Positions 37,688-51,008 of a stretch of DNA of 64,000 nucleotides are shown here, in pieces. Within the stretch, counting starts at the first letter, position 1; every line of letters begins with the position of its first letter. Below the pieces are notes generated by a model that saw nothing but the letters and a program-made list of their open reading frames with translations, did no database searches and was not told where the DNA came from. Source of the stretch: Hemibagrus wyckioides. Taxonomy: Eukaryota; Chordata; Actinopteri; Siluriformes; Bagridae. The position numbers were made by a program, and so were the translations under genes. Where the stretch lies: assembly GCF_019097595.1 (NCBI RefSeq), contig NC_080711.1:11940428-12004427 (forward strand), written 5' to 3'.

Positions 37688-37779
<92 letters not shown>

Positions 37780-38167
37780 ATAAAGTAAATGTAGCCGGTT
37801 TGCAGTAGAGATACACAGCCGGCCATGCCGTCCTCCCCCCGTTCGCCAAGTTTAACGCTTTAAAGAGGTAGAGAGGTGAAAATGTAAGCTAATGTTACTT
37901 TTTAAGCTGTTTGTCCAGCACTGCTCCAGCACTCTCAACTCAGTCCCGTGTCCAAACTACATTTCCACAACTATATTCATTCATTCCTTTCTCTCTCCGT
38001 CGCTGTGTCGATTAGGACATAATGTCGGTCTCGCCGTAGCTCCGAAGGGAAAGCGAGATCATTTCAATACACCAACTTTCCACATTTCCGCGTTTACCGA
38101 ACACGTTTAAAAACCTCTGGTGTTTTATTATGTGCCAGAGTTATGAAGACGCCGTAAACAACTTACA
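35375..38167 (-). other. smarca4 5' intron
   Basis: The sequence upstream of the start codon ends in a pyrimidine-rich acceptor (ctgctgag just before the ATG). A strong donor, GTAAGT on the minus strand at 38161-38166, is the best candidate for the end of a non-coding first exon. The interval contains TCTA/TA repeats (35513-35556) and a long TA array (37689-37766) and shows no coding signal. Confidence 0.5.
37689..37785. repeat. (TA)n-(TG)n array in the smarca4 5' intron
   Basis: About 39 TA units followed by a short TG run, near the likely smarca4 promoter. A comparable TA/CA array at 38629-38720 lies on the other side of that promoter. Confidence 0.94.
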
Positions 38168-38460
38168 TTGTGTGAAGTCAGGTTTCGCCGGTAAATCCCC
38201 CAGTTTTCTTCAGCTAGCTATCTTAGCTAGAAACAAAGAGCAGCTCAGCCTGTTCCGTTTTCCCCTCGCTCCCCCCCCACCGCTCTTGTGTGATTGTATG
38301 GTTTGGCCATTGCGCTTCACTAGCGCCCCCTTCCCCCACCAACTAACGGAAAGGGACTGCGCATGCGCGAAGCGAGCTGCTTTACAGCCAGGAATGCAGG
38401 CTGCGCGAGCGCGTGGGGGTGGGGGTGGGGGTGGGGATGGGCGCTCCATATACAAGAACC
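38167..38460 (-). promoter_or_regulatory. putative smarca4 first non-coding exon and GC-rich promoter
   Basis: This is the only GC-rich patch upstream of smarca4. It holds a perfect NRF1 palindrome GCGCATGCGC (38359-38368), further CpGs, and a run of five closely spaced G-tracts at about 38415-38441 on the plus strand. A consensus donor at 38166 (minus strand) would end a first exon in this block. The transcription start is not visible; the assignment rests on position and motif. Confidence 0.5.
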
Positions 38461-38626
38461 TACTGAAGAATATTTATTGTGAAGCATCGAAAGGACATAA
38501 TGTAATGGAGTTTTTATATTTTTGAACCATTTTTATAGACCAGGAGATCTTTATATAACGTCATATGCTGAATTAATTAAACTACCCTAATAAGTTGCAA
38601 AAACTATTTATCTTAATTTAAAAGTC

Positions 38627-38628
<2 letters not shown>

Positions 38629-38704
<76 letters not shown>

Positions 38705-38720
38705 CACACACACACACACA
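38629..38720. repeat. (TA)n-(CA)n array between smarca4 and il27ra
   Basis: About 36 TA units followed by about 10 CA units, in the roughly 550-base spacer between the smarca4 promoter patch and the il27ra 3' end. Confidence 0.95.
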
Positions 38721-39002
38721 GGGTGAACTGTGAGTTAGTGGTTTCTCGTCTGTGCTGAGATCTCAGTGAGACACATATAGATATATATATGAGATATATA
38801 TATATATGTCAAGCCCTAGGTGTTGCTCAGGTCCTACTGTTACAGTATGTGTATCTGGTGCTGTTTGAATATTCCTCTGTTGAATATTCAAGATCTAACT
38901 GAATGCAGTTTTTTTTACTTAAATTTGTTACCTATGTTTGCACGCTGTAACATTTAAGACAGCAAACAGGGGTGGTAAACCAACCTGACATTCGTGTAAT
39001 TT

Positions 39003-39008
39003 TTTATT
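39003..39008 (-). promoter_or_regulatory. candidate il27ra poly(A) signal
   Basis: AATAAA on the minus strand, about 600 bases past the il27ra stop codon. The intervening sequence looks like untranslated region. Confidence 0.5.
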
Positions 39009-39602
39009 ACAAAAATCTTTATGAATATTTCATCAAGTATTATATCAAGAAATATTTTCATGAAAAGGATTTGTACATTGAGAAAATAAAAACTCTTTAA
39101 AATACACATTATGACACTCAATTTTTTTTTTTGTGAATCTTCACAATCACAAATTGCATATGGAAAATACTGAAGTCATTTTCAAAGGCATTAGGATTCA
39201 GTCTGTCACTTGCTGCAAATCTCTGCAGAACAAGTATGAGAAACTATGCTAAATATTTACTTGTACATCTCCACACTATCTTGTAACAGAGAGGTCCATA
39301 CAACACTCCTAATCCAATATTGAACAATTCATCGGCATCTCACAAACGTGCAAAATCTTTACAAGTCATAGGTCTATGCAAACCTTCTTCCAACACATAC
39401 AGTCAATTGAAGTGCATGAGCTTTTGTATATGAAATGGCACGTTAATGGTACCCGAGTCAGTTATCCTGATGCTTGACACAAAACATTTTGCATGTTCAA
39501 GACAACATTAATGTGTATCCAAAACACATTTTAAGGATACAGCAAAAAAGCTATGACAGGCCATAATAATAATAATAAACTCTTCCAGGCACAAGTGAAG
39601 AA

Positions 39603-40376
39603 TCATCCAACCACAACGCAGGGCATAAAATGTTTCTCATAGCCAGATGGCTCCTCGTTCCAATCCTCGTTCCACTCCTCTGCTTCGCATGATCTGCCGT
39701 CCTCATCACTGCTGTCAATCATTTGGCTGTATTCTTTCTGACGACGTAGCAGGGAATTGTCCCGCTCCAACTCCCCGTATCCTTGCAACTCTTCTTCTCT
39801 GCTCTGGTCTTGTTCTCTGGGCTCCTCTGGCTGCTCCACCTCAGGTTCATGATGAATTTCCAGCTCAGGAACTACCTCCACCTGAGAGATGGTTAGACCA
39901 TACTCGATGGGGGCTGAAGGAATAGGCCATGATTGCCAGAACTGTAACACACACACACACATCTTAGCAAGAAAAAAAAAATCTCCCAAATATGGGCACA
40001 TTCTTCAAAATTCTTATTATTTCATTACAAATTACATACAATATTATTCAACCTGTTATAGATGCACATTGTAAACTTAGCGAATAATACGTATGCTCTC
40101 TCTGACCTGATTGCTCAGCTGTTTAAATGAGCTGCTGTTGATGGGGTCCGGAATGTTGATCCATTTGGATATCTTGGACTTTAAACACCTTTAACATTGG
40201 AAGTTGATATCGGGTTCAGACATTGCAACGCCATCACAGGACCTCATTACACAGTTATTCATTATTACAATATTAAAATAGTACAAGAAAAAGATTTCAT
40301 ACTCACACAAAGACAATGATTATGACCAGAACGATGATAGACACCCCAACTATCATCACAATCTTGGTAATGTTTT
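39603..40376 (-). CDS. il27ra: il27ra membrane helix and JAK/STAT-binding tail (exons 13-15)
   Basis: Exon 13 (40307-40376) is the transmembrane helix, exon 14 (40107-40188) holds Box1 (KWINIPDP), and exon 15 (39603-39941) is the rest of the tail. The tail is short (about 140 residues), very acidic, and has four tyrosines, in the contexts IEYGL, QGYGEL, KEYSQM and SGYEKHF. No clear YxxQ STAT3 motif is visible. The exon 14 donor is gtcaga. Confidence 0.85.
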
Positions 40377-43300
40377 CTGAAGAACAAAAGCCATCACATC
40401 ATTCTCTATCCATTACACAGAATTTACAACAGTATAAGATTAGTACAGTGGTAAAAACGATGGACTAATGCTTATTTAGAAGCTATTGGAACAGAACCAA
40501 AGTCAGACTATTTCCTGGGGGAAAAACTAATTAAAATTAAAGCTGCAGAATTTCAATTTATAGTAAAATTAGAACATTAGTTCTGAATGGAACTGTTAAG
40601 GGGAAAGAGTTACCAGAGGGAGCTGTGGTGAAACAGGCAAATGTCCTATTTCCCTCTCCAGCAACAGTCCTAGCGCTGATCCACACTTCATACTGCTGAC
40701 CAGGTTTCAGCTTAGAGAGCTGGAAACTGCTCTGATCACTGTTCACTTTGTACTCTGTGTAAAAGACAGAAGAAACCTTTTATTGCTGATTCAAAATAAC
40801 TGAGCCTATCATTACTCGTTCCAATGCCACCAGACCTGAAAATACTATCGAACCGTTCTCAGAAGCAGATCAGCCAAAATGTATGTTGGTTACATGAATT
40901 TTCTATATTTCATGGACATCTTCACACTTAGACAGGCAATGTCTCTATGAGAAACTACTATGAGATGAGACAGCAATGTTAAATCATCACAAAAATGCTC
41001 GGCTGATTAGAGAATTGCATGAATGAGAAGGTCTACAGACAGTTCTAATAAAGGTTTCGGTGAGGGTAAACAATTGTTGTTGTATTTAATTAAGCACAAT
41101 AAGTGAAATTTTTTTTATTTTGTGAAGGTTAGTAAGAAGTTGGTCATGACCACCAGGAAACTAGGAATGAAAATATAGTTTGTTCCTGATTTGTCTACCT
41201 CTGCTGAGGAACACTGGGTCTCAATACTCACCAACTACATCATTACTGATGCCAACAAGGTAATGCATGATATGTCCTCGGCTCATATTAAGTGGAATGG
41301 TTATCCATTTCAGGTTTACACTAAATGGTGAGGTAGGTATAGCTTGGAAATGTGTGACACTTGGAGGCACTGTAAAAAAAAAAAAAGCAAAGTAATGTGA
41401 CAACTACAGTGCAGCCTAATTCTGAAATCATGTGCCAATGTTTCATGCATATTTAACTGCAATTATAAGCTCAATGTTGTGTAATCACAAGTAGGTAAAT
41501 AAGTCTACTAGTGTCTGATGCAAATCAACAAATTTAGCATGCATTATTTTCCCACATATGAGTGAAGTGGCATTAGTAATTAAAATATACCTCCTTCAAC
41601 AGTGTAGGCAAGGGCAGACTTGATGAAACAGCTGCCGTTGTTGACAATAGCAAACAGAGATACGTTGTAAGCTGTGTAATCTGAAAATTGACCTGAAGAT
41701 GGAGACAAAGGCTACATGTGAGGCATCAGCTCTCTCATCTACAGTACATCATCACTCTGATATCTGAAACAATCATCAAAACAAGATCTGTGTGATGTGC
41801 AATACAAAAACACCAACAAGTCTAAAGTCTCCAAAACCATTCAGAGATTTTTCCTTTCCTTTTTTTCCCTAGCTGCTGCTTTTAATTCAATTGTAAACTG
41901 ACTTTGAATGTGAGAAGATTTTAGTCTAAGAGCACGATGAACCCATTCATACTTAGGGGCAATTTAGTGTAGCCAATCCACTTACCGGCATGTTTTAGAG
42001 AAGTGGATGGAAATCAGTAGGAGCTCAGAGAGAACATGCTAAACTCCACAGACATTGAGCCAAGCTCAGGACCAAAGCAGGGACTTAAGTAGCACTGCAA
42101 ACATCACCGTATTTATTCCACTACAGTGCACTATTCTACAATGCATTATTTAGTAACTACAGGAATAATGTGAGTTATGGTATAGTTTGAGAGCAGGGTT
42201 TCATAATACCGGGTAAAAAGCTGTGCTAACCCCACTTCTAAATTACAAGTGTGAAATAGTCCTTTACCCGGGGTTAAAAGCGAGGTTTAGAATGACAACA
42301 ATGCAAGGTGTACTCCCGGTCCCTGGCACTAGTTCAGTGCACTAAAAAAGCAATGGCTTTGTGTAAAGGCCACATTTCCTGCCAGTGCGAAAGCTGGAGA
42401 GTGCACAATAGTAAGAAGCACAATTGTGAATTATGGAAAATTGCCTACCAACACACCTACCTCTGAGTGTAACAAATGTCTGGTTTTTGTGAACCTTGAC
42501 CCAGTTTAGGCATGGGGTGTGAGGTAGTCCTACTGGTTTATGCTGTACCACATATTCCTGGATGCTGTCAGAGAATGGTGACCACGATACATTTAGCTCC
42601 TGACTCTTCCCTCTGACCTCCAATGTCCCAGCTGGTTGCACCAGACCTACAGAAACAATATATATGCCATCAGTATTTCCAATTAGTGTTTTTCTGAACA
42701 TATACACATTCCTGTATTTCTATCCATCTGTCCATTTTATGTACACACAATGTCTACACAGGGGATCTGGAGCCTATCCACAGAGACAATTTAGAGATGC
42801 CAATCAGCCTACAACGCAGCTGGAGGAGGAAACCAAAGTATCTAAGTGAAATCCCTGATGGGGAAAAACATGTAAACACATACAGGGTGGAGGTGGAAAT
42901 CAAACCGCCTTTCCTGGAAGCAATCGTGATTTCTACTTAGCCACTGTACTATCACATCCCACCACAATGACTCTGATAACCTTTGAACATCCGTGCTCTG
43001 TGTTCAATTATTTATATCAATCGATTTAATAATAAATTCCATGACTACTTATAGTACAAACTGGACAAAGGTAAATGATGACAGCACATTTAAACATATA
43101 TATACATATATATATATATATAAATAGAAAAAAAAAACAGTAGAACAGTCTGTTGAATCACTCTAATCTTTATAAAGGGTGTTTTCAGGAAATGTATCTG
43201 GTCAAAGATATTTAAAAAAAATCACTGCTGTGGTTTTGACACATTATAAGTGATTAGTATCAAAACTTACATACTAGTGTTATCACATTCCAATTATCAA

Positions 43301-46300
43301 AAAGTAATCTGAGTAATCCATGGGTTTGGAGAATTTAGTAATCCAATTTAATTTACCACATCCATGGGGTGCATGTGTTGGGGTTGAGGCACTGCATAGT
43401 TGCATGGTTACCTAATCAAGATTTTTTATGTAGGTGAAATGAGAGTATTTTTGCATCTTACGTTTTCGTGAAACGTCAAGTCAAGAGTAAAAAACAAACA
43501 AACTGAAAAATATGTTGTCTTCAAATCTTCATGGTTTCAGATGTGTCATGTGACCACTAGAATTACCTAGAAACTCTACTTCCCAGAACACATTGCAGCC
43601 TACTACCTGGGCCACCAAGGACTACAATCCAAAACAACACGTCCACGGTCACCTCAGTTGTTATCATGCACGCCTGTTTCCCAGTGACTCCTGCACTTAA
43701 ATAAATAGACTATGGACATTTAGTTTATATTTCCCGTATTTGGCAGACACCCTTATCGGAGTGACTTTTATCGCATATATACAACTGAGAACATGAGGGT
43801 TAAGGGTCTTGCTCAAGGGCCCAACAGAGGCAGGGCAGGGACTTAAATACACAACCTTCCAGTCAGTAGGCCAATGTCATAACCACTGAGCTACAACTGT
43901 CCCCAGTTTGCCAAATTCTTCAGTGGCAAAATAACACTCAGTGTGTTATAACCTGACTTCCCAAGACTGTTCTGGGTTTTGATCTTGTCTTAGGTTTTTG
44001 GATTATGGATTTGCTCATGTTGTACATGTTTGCCAGTATCTTTAAATAAAACTGATAACTTGCACTTGCAGCTGCCTTTGACTCTGTTGCATGACAGGAT
44101 GATTTTAAATGCACAGCACAGCTAACAGAATCATACTCGCTAACTTGAAATCTCATACTTTATATAAAAAAATCAGAGGAAGATAATGCTTTAATGACTT
44201 AATAAGGCTGCTAAACATACAGCACTATTATCCTCCTATTTCCTCAATACTCAGTAACTCACCAGTTCTGGGTAATGCCACGAGTGCTGGACTTGACTCG
44301 CCCCCTGCTGTGTTGACGGTCACTCCAATGCACTTCACCTCCTTAACTGGAATGCTGAGATGGCAGTAATGAAAACAGCTTTGCTCCTGCTCCTGAGGAC
44401 ACCTCAGATATCTCTGCTGAGCAGCTGAAGCCAAGTTGAGTGGCTCTTTTCTAATCGTGCCCTGCTCACATTGCGTATAAATCTCTGCAGATGTGTGCAC
44501 TGATCCGTTTATGTTCACCACGGAGCCGTTGCTCAGCTGCATGGTCAGCACGTAGTTGTTGATGTTGCCTCTTGCCTGCTGCTTGGGCATCTCCTAGACA
44601 AGAGAGACATAAAAGACAGAATAAACTGATGAGTTACCAAAAGAGTGAAATTTTTTTTAACCAAAAGTATTCATGTGTGCTGATATGTGATTGAGTACTG
44701 ATATGCTGCTGCGCGGCTCTGATAATACTCAGTGTAGAAGTATACCTTCCACAAGACGGTGCAGCTGGATTCATATGAAGAAGAATCACAGTCACTCCAA
44801 ACATCAAGCGTTCCCACTGGAGCTAAGGACGTGGTTGGGAAAATGTAATGTCAAATTATTTCCAAGCACATCACTTTAAATGAATACGGTAAATACCTAA
44901 TTCTATTAATCGCACTATTCTTCTAGGAACAGTGTATTAAAAATGTGTCCACCTGTCATCTCAGCCCACTTCTTTTCCTACTCCAAGTTAGAGTTGTAGT
45001 ATTACACTGGAGCATCTACAGTATGTCTTGATTGCAACTGTCTTATATCCAAATATTTTATTGTAATCATGATTTTCTTAATCATAGCATTAGGTAGCTA
45101 GAGTCATTATTCTGCAGGGTTCGTAATGAGACGTCTTTGCTTTCCACATAGAAATTTGCACCCTAGAAATTGGTGTTGAGTAGGAACGTTTGTGGGTGGA
45201 GATCAAGCTTTACTGTCTAACTGTTCAAACTGTTGTCTATTTGTCACAGAGTCCAAGATGCAAGCACGAAATACACATGGCATGAACTTGCCAATATTCG
45301 ACAATGCTACTCATCACATACGCTGGACAAGGAGTGCTATACAAATGTGACTGAAATAATGGAGCTCATTGTGCATAATTGTGATCCAGATAATTCTATA
45401 TATGATTGTATATGAATTCTACATACATACAACCAGCGGTTCTTGATCACATACAGCCATAAACACACCTGGGAGCTCTAACTCACCCACTTTTTTATGC
45501 TTTTATGCCAGTCATGATATTACTGTGATTGGATATTTTGGAGACATTGTCTCTGCTGCCACAAGTTATCAAACTGTTCTGCTATAAAATCCCATATTTT
45601 TGTCATCAATTGTCTTTGGTCATTTTTTTTTTATCCTAGCGTTTGTCCCGCACAATGGCAGGACAGATGCCCTTCCTGTTGCAACCCTCCCATCTTTATC
45701 CAGGCTTGGGTCCGGCACTGACAGTTAAATTTTCAGTGGCTGGGTTGGCGCCCTGCCCGGGAATCGAACCCAGGCCGCGGCAATGAGAGCGTGGGTTCCT
45801 GCCGCTGGACCACCAGGAGGCCTTGTCTTTGGTCATAGTGGCCTTAAATCAAGAACCTTTAAGAATGTCACATTATAAGTCCTAAGTACCACCTCAAATC
45901 CTTATCAATAAAGCTGGCTTAAATATACCAACTATCTTAAGACACAACCCAGAACTTTCTATATTACTGAAGAACTTTTTCCTCTCTTTGGTTGCTGTTT
46001 GATTTTAATAACTAACCTGCCACAGGGGTTTCAGCAGTGTACTCTGGGCTCCACTCACTCATCACTGAACTCTCGTCAGAAGCACGCCTACAGCGAACAC
46101 GGAATCTGTATGTGGTGAATGGCACAGCGTCTTCCAGTATAAAGCTCACCTCGTAAGTGTCTTCAACCTACACTCCCACCAAACATATGTACACACACAC
46201 ACACACACACACACTCCAATAAAACACGCATCATGACATACTGCCACAAATATATGATGTCACATAAGGTGTCACTCCTCAATTATTCACAACACATATT

Positions 46301-49300
46301 TGTCTCACCTCTGTCCAGTCCTGGTCACACTGCTTTTTGTACTGGACCTTACACTGCCAATCTCCAAAGGGGTCTGCTTCATCAGGCATATCCCACAAAA
46401 TCTCCAAGGGTTCAGAACTGTGAGTGATGATGATAGGAGTGGCTGGCTGGACTGTTGAAGATCAAGATAAAAGTACAAGACAATAAATCCAAGACAATAA
46501 ATTAAAAAGTAAAAAGTTACTGCAAAACGTTTTGAAAGTGAAAAGAAAGTGTGAGATGTGAGTGTATGTAAGGAACTCACTGATACTTTGTGTGTTGATT
46601 TCGAGGATTTCTGAACTGAGTTCTCCTAATGCGTTTACTGCAGAAACCCACACTTTAATGTTTTCATGAGTTGGGTATTCGGCACGTGGAATAATGCCAC
46701 TGTCACTCTCCCCTACGTCTTTATGGCCATTGTACCTGCATTAAAATACACACTGTTAACACACACATCCTCACACAACATGGAAAGATCTACAGCTACA
46801 GTGATTTGGTTTCCTCTGAATATCCTGGAACATGTCTACTTGGCAAATCTAAAACTAAAAAAAAATTATCTTTGGATTTCTTATATCACATGTCACAAAT
46901 TGTGTGTCTAACTTATTTTCTGTCATCTTAATAACTAAATATTTGGACTACCTTGAAATTCTAACATTCTTGACACAGAGATATTTTACTACAAAACATG
47001 CATACATTTTCAAAATTAACAAGATGCCACATGGTGTCACGTGTTACAGGAGTCACCCCTCCTCTTTTATTCTCCACCCCATTAGTCTCATTGTCCTACC
47101 TACATGGTTTTTTTTACTTATTATATCTGACCCTCTTTCAACGCTGTTTTTAGTTATCAGAGCCTAAATAACTAGGCTGATAATCAGACAATATTTAAAA
47201 TATATATAGATGGCCTTATAACCCTCCCCAAACTAAAAATCTGACATATGATGATAGGAAAAATCATTTTAAAGCTGTTTGGCAGGATAATCTAACTAGC
47301 TCATTTTGCAGGCAGGTCACTAGCTCACTGGTTTGATGACTATTCACATTTGCATCTACTGAAAAGGGGGTTCTTTTGATAATACTCTTATATTATTATT
47401 AATATTTTATAATATAATATAATATTTTTCATTTGTATACTACTGTATATCCTTGTTGGCTTGTAATAGCTTTATAGTTTGAAACAAGGCATGGAAAAGA
47501 AATAACATGATCATCTGACTGAGTTTTACCCATTTTCAGCAGATTCTCTCCAGTGCAGGGTGAAGTTGGTAGGGACTAAAGGGTTAAGTGACCCTGTCCA
47601 GTTACAATGGATATTGCTCTTATCGTCATGAAATGGAACTAAGCAGTACGGAGGAGGATCTGAAAAACAGATAAGAAATGCTGTGAAGATTGTAAATCTC
47701 ACCCCAGATGAAAGTTCAGTAATGCTGCAAGGGCGCATAACCAAGCTAAACAGGAAGTTTGGTGTGTGTGAAAAGTATAGGCCCACCACAACATACAAGT
47801 TCCCAGGACAACTGAACAACTGTTACCGAATAAATCTTCTGAGCCCGCTCTGATGCCCTTTAATGTTTCTAACACATTCCAGAAAATCTATAATCTAATC
47901 TTTGTATTCTTCTTTATCCTGTCCTGTTTTCTCTATGACCTGAGGCTTTCTTTCCTTTATGACAGACAACTATACTTTCTGCATCCGTGATAAGAGTATT
48001 TCCTGTTCTGTTCTTGTGTCTACCCGCATACCACATGCCTTCTAATCCAACTTTCACCAATAGCCTGAGAATTCTATACAATATTTAGAATCTTTAGAAA
48101 TAACACTGAAACCCAAACAAAAATGCTCTTTACACTGCTGACATTGCCTTCCGTTGCTGTGTTAAGTATAATCAAAAGTAATTGAACAAAGGACCCAGGA
48201 TCAATCAATTTCAATCCTTCCATATAACACTTAAATGGTTATTTTCTCTCTCTCTTTTTTATTGTCATATTCTGAAGTATACATTGCCAGTTGTTGCTGT
48301 CTGATAGTCTGACTCTAGCAGAGATGTCCAGAGATTTCTCTTCATCTGACCAGGATAAAGAATGAATGAGAACGGAGAGTTTAAATCTGTCATGCAGTGA
48401 AGGCCCAGCTTTACACATAAATATTGCTATTAAATAAATTGTGGTATCTTAGAGTATATAAATAAAGTGTGATGTCTTGGAGTGGGATAAATCAGAAACT
48501 GAGTTAACACTATAGGCTAGTTTCCATTACAAGAGTAAGACTAGTGCCCACTATGGCACATGTAGCAAACAGAGGCCATTGGGGACGGGAAGGCACTATG
48601 AGCTATAATAATACAAATAATACTTATTAATATGCTTCAAATTCTTCTAAATGGAATTGGGGCAATTCTTTTTATTTCTATTTTGCATCTCTGTCTGTAC
48701 AAAAGCTTAAAGTGAACAATTGGCTGCATGAGCCTTGCATGCTATCATTTCCTGTTCCTCTAGGCTCCTCCTTTCCTCTTAGATTTGTATTGTTTCATCA
48801 ACTGTAACATAGCTATATGCTAGCTAAGGTGCTAACACTTTAGCTCTCGCTAATCTGAACGGTCAGTCGACATTTTTTCCACCATTGATTAGGAGAGTCG
48901 TATGTATATAGATTCTTACACGCCATCTTTGAAATATTCGGACAGCTGCAAGGTAGAATAAACCTTTAGATTTCATAGTTTAATGAATGTTTATTCGAAG
49001 ACCCGTTACTCGTGAGCCATCACTTAATAAGACGTGTGAACAACAAGTGTTGTGTTGGTCATGAAAGCAACAGGAAGAGGAGTGCTATAGCAGAGTAACA
49101 TTTCCTAAAGACAATAAAATGTCTGTGAAATAATATGACCGCATGGGAAACAATATTATTTTCTTTAAGACATCTTGTACAAATGAAATATAGCCAATAT
49201 GAATAATAATAATTATATATTGTTTATAACGTTAGAACATCCTGTTAGTAAGTATGCAGATTAATCCAGCTTGTTGTAAATATTACACCAATTCTATGAT

Positions 49301-51008
49301 ACTGTTACTTGAATGTATGCAAAGTGAAAATGAATTTTGACATTACTGTTTTAGTATTTTTCCAACTGTGTCTAGATTTCAATTCAGTTCAATTTATTTG
49401 TATAGCGCTTTTAACAACAGACAATGTCTCAGAGCAGCTTTACAGAAGAACTGAAACAGAAAATGATAAAGTGTAAATGAAAGTTTCTATTTTATCCCTA
49501 TTTTATCCCTGATTAAATAAGATGACTCTTTAGAGTCCCACTTGGAATAACTGTAAACAACACATTCTGACAAAACAGCAACTTATGAAAAGATATATAG
49601 ATTGTGCGGTTTGTTCACACTCAGTCCAACTGAAAACGATGTGTGATTCAACTCTAACCTGTTCCTAGACATTTGTGATGTACACGTGACTTTAAACAAA
49701 GTAGTCAGATAAATATTCAGTCAACACTATAGTGTAATGAATCATTATCGCAATGCTGCTTTAAAAAATAGCTCCAGTTTCTTCCAGACAAAGCAGTGTC
49801 AATACTCACAGCCTTCTTGTACAATACAGGTCAAAGGTGTTTGTCCTGTAGTGTTTTCTGGACAGAGCAATGTGCAGTTTGTGTTCTGCATTTCATGCAC
49901 CTCCAGAAGCGCACTGAAGCTCGCACTCATGTGGCTGCACCCAGTCTGTGAGAAGTGTGCTGCTGGGTTAAAGGAAAGCACATGCTGGTGACACAAGTTA
50001 CACTCCAGCGTAGATTCCTGAGGATTTGCTTGGCACTCAATAGACACGTTGGGGCCGTTAGACGAAACCCTACGCCACCAGCACTTGACGTCTGCTCCAA
50101 ATGAGGCTGGAAGAGCAGCAAATGATGGAATGCGATGTGTTTAGTATGAAAATCGAATTGACGAACATGAGCAATAAAATTACGTCAAGAACCAACGGAA
50201 ACCACACACGAACACACACAATGGTTATATATGTGTAATACATGTACAAATTACATTAGATCCAAACCACAGCAACCGCAAAACAAATTATCTTAACCTT
50301 TCAGTTATATGTATTATAATACATCTTTTATACATGAAAACACACTTGCACAATGAGTGTCACTTTGCATAAAGCTTTCAGCATGTAATTTACCACCGTG
50401 GCTGGAAATCGACTGTTTTAACCTTTTTAACCTTTCCTTATTACCCAATTCTTTATTCTTGGAGCATACATTTTCGCCCATGAATAAATGTGATAAATAA
50501 AAATATTTCACTATGCATTTATCTACATTCTTACACTGTGCATCCCATTATTATAAAGGGAAAAAAATGTCATATTTATTTGTGAAAAAATAAATAAATA
50601 AAAAATAAAAATAGATTAGAAATTAGAAATTCTAAATGCAGGCATAAACCTAAATCAATATAATGGAGCAATTTAATAATAATAATAATAAATGTAGGAC
50701 TTTCTATAATGATTATTAATATGTTACGAAGAGAACTTTTGTAGTAAAAGGATGTAGTAAAATTAAGAAAGATTAGTAATATCTGGAGCATTTCAGAGAC
50801 AACTTATGCACTCAGCATAACGCAATCTGGGAAACACCCAGGCTCCACACCACAGCTACTCACAGTGTGCTCTATTAATATATATAAATCAATTATATAT
50901 GAATAAATAAAAAAAAAGCAAAAAAAACTCACCTTCAGGAATGAGCGAGGTGATGTGTAGTGTAAGGAGAGGTAAAATTAATGGTCGGGTATGCCATACT
51001 GCCATCAT
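39603..51008 (-). CDS. il27ra: interleukin-27 receptor alpha-like class I cytokine receptor, 15 coding exons, complete
   Basis: Single-pass receptor of the gp130 family; in mammals it pairs with gp130 to bind IL-27 and signals through JAK/STAT1/STAT3. Exons: 50933-51008, 49810-50091, 47530-47659, 46581-46735, 46309-46451, 46017-46167, 44746-44822, 44263-44593, 42461-42646, 41591-41692, 41232-41369, 40614-40754, 40307-40376, 40107-40188 and 39603-39941. They join in frame to 800 codons plus stop. Visible: a hydrophobic signal (MMAVWHTRPLILPLLTLHI), DVKCWW, a WSxWS-like MSEWSPEY, fibronectin III modules, a helix (IVMIVGVSIIVLVIIIVF), a Box1 WINIPDP and a distal SGYEKHFMPC. The last motif closely matches the STAT-docking tyrosine of human IL27RA. 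Its position next to rln3 and rfx1 also supports the name over other gp130-family receptors. It is longer than human (636 aa). Confidence 0.88.
41936..42110 (-). mobile_element. decayed SINE-like repeat in an il27ra intron
   Basis: Reverse-oriented member of the family also seen at 15985-16320, recognisable by 'ggcaatttagtgtagccaat' and 'agagaacatgctaaactcca'. The 5' tRNA-like part is hard to see. Confidence 0.6.
42745..42960 (-). mobile_element. decayed SINE-like repeat in an il27ra intron
   Basis: A second reverse-oriented copy, recognisable by 'ggatctggagcctatccaca', 'gacaatttagagatgccaat' and 'ggaggaggaaaccaaagtat'. It lies about 640 bases from the copy at 41936-42110. Confidence 0.6.
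43735..43905 (-). mobile_element. tRNA-derived SINE in an il27ra intron
   Basis: Read on the minus strand it starts with a good tRNA-like A box (GTAGCTCAGTGGTTATGAC), followed by a decayed B box and the tail 'acccttaaccctcatgttct' and 'gataagggtgtctgccaaat'. It is the same family as 1006-1184, and this copy is better preserved at its tRNA end. Confidence 0.75.
45635..45822 (-). mobile_element. tRNA-Glu-derived SINE in an il27ra intron
   Basis: The minus strand from about 45820 to 45751 resembles tRNA-Glu: it has TGGTGGTCCAGCGGC (A box), a CTC anticodon in 'cacgctctcattg', and the B box GGGTTCGATTCC. The acceptor stem does not pair well. A SINE body follows, with 'cctggataaagatgggaggg' and a short T-rich end. 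It is therefore a SINE and not a working tRNA gene. Confidence 0.75.
46190..46214. repeat. short (CA)n repeat in an il27ra intron
   Basis: About 12 CA units between the exons at 46017-46167 and 46309-46451. Confidence 0.85.
49380..49446 (-). mobile_element. LINE 3'-end fragment in il27ra intron 2
   Basis: The stretch 'caatttatttgtatagcgct' through 'cagagcagctttacagaa' is the reverse complement of the extreme 3' end of the LINE at 53655-54900 ('agctgctttgtgacaatgtt', 'ggcgctatacaaaataaatt'). It is a severely 5'-truncated copy of the same family in the opposite orientation. Confidence 0.65.

Noticed and set aside
38130..38525. plus-strand coding frame over the GC-rich patch upstream of smarca4
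   Set aside because: It has no domain, contains a low-complexity Gly run from the G-tract, and coincides with the smarca4 promoter.
45751..45820. functional tRNA-Glu gene
   Set aside because: The acceptor stem does not pair, the T stem is mismatched and a SINE body follows directly.
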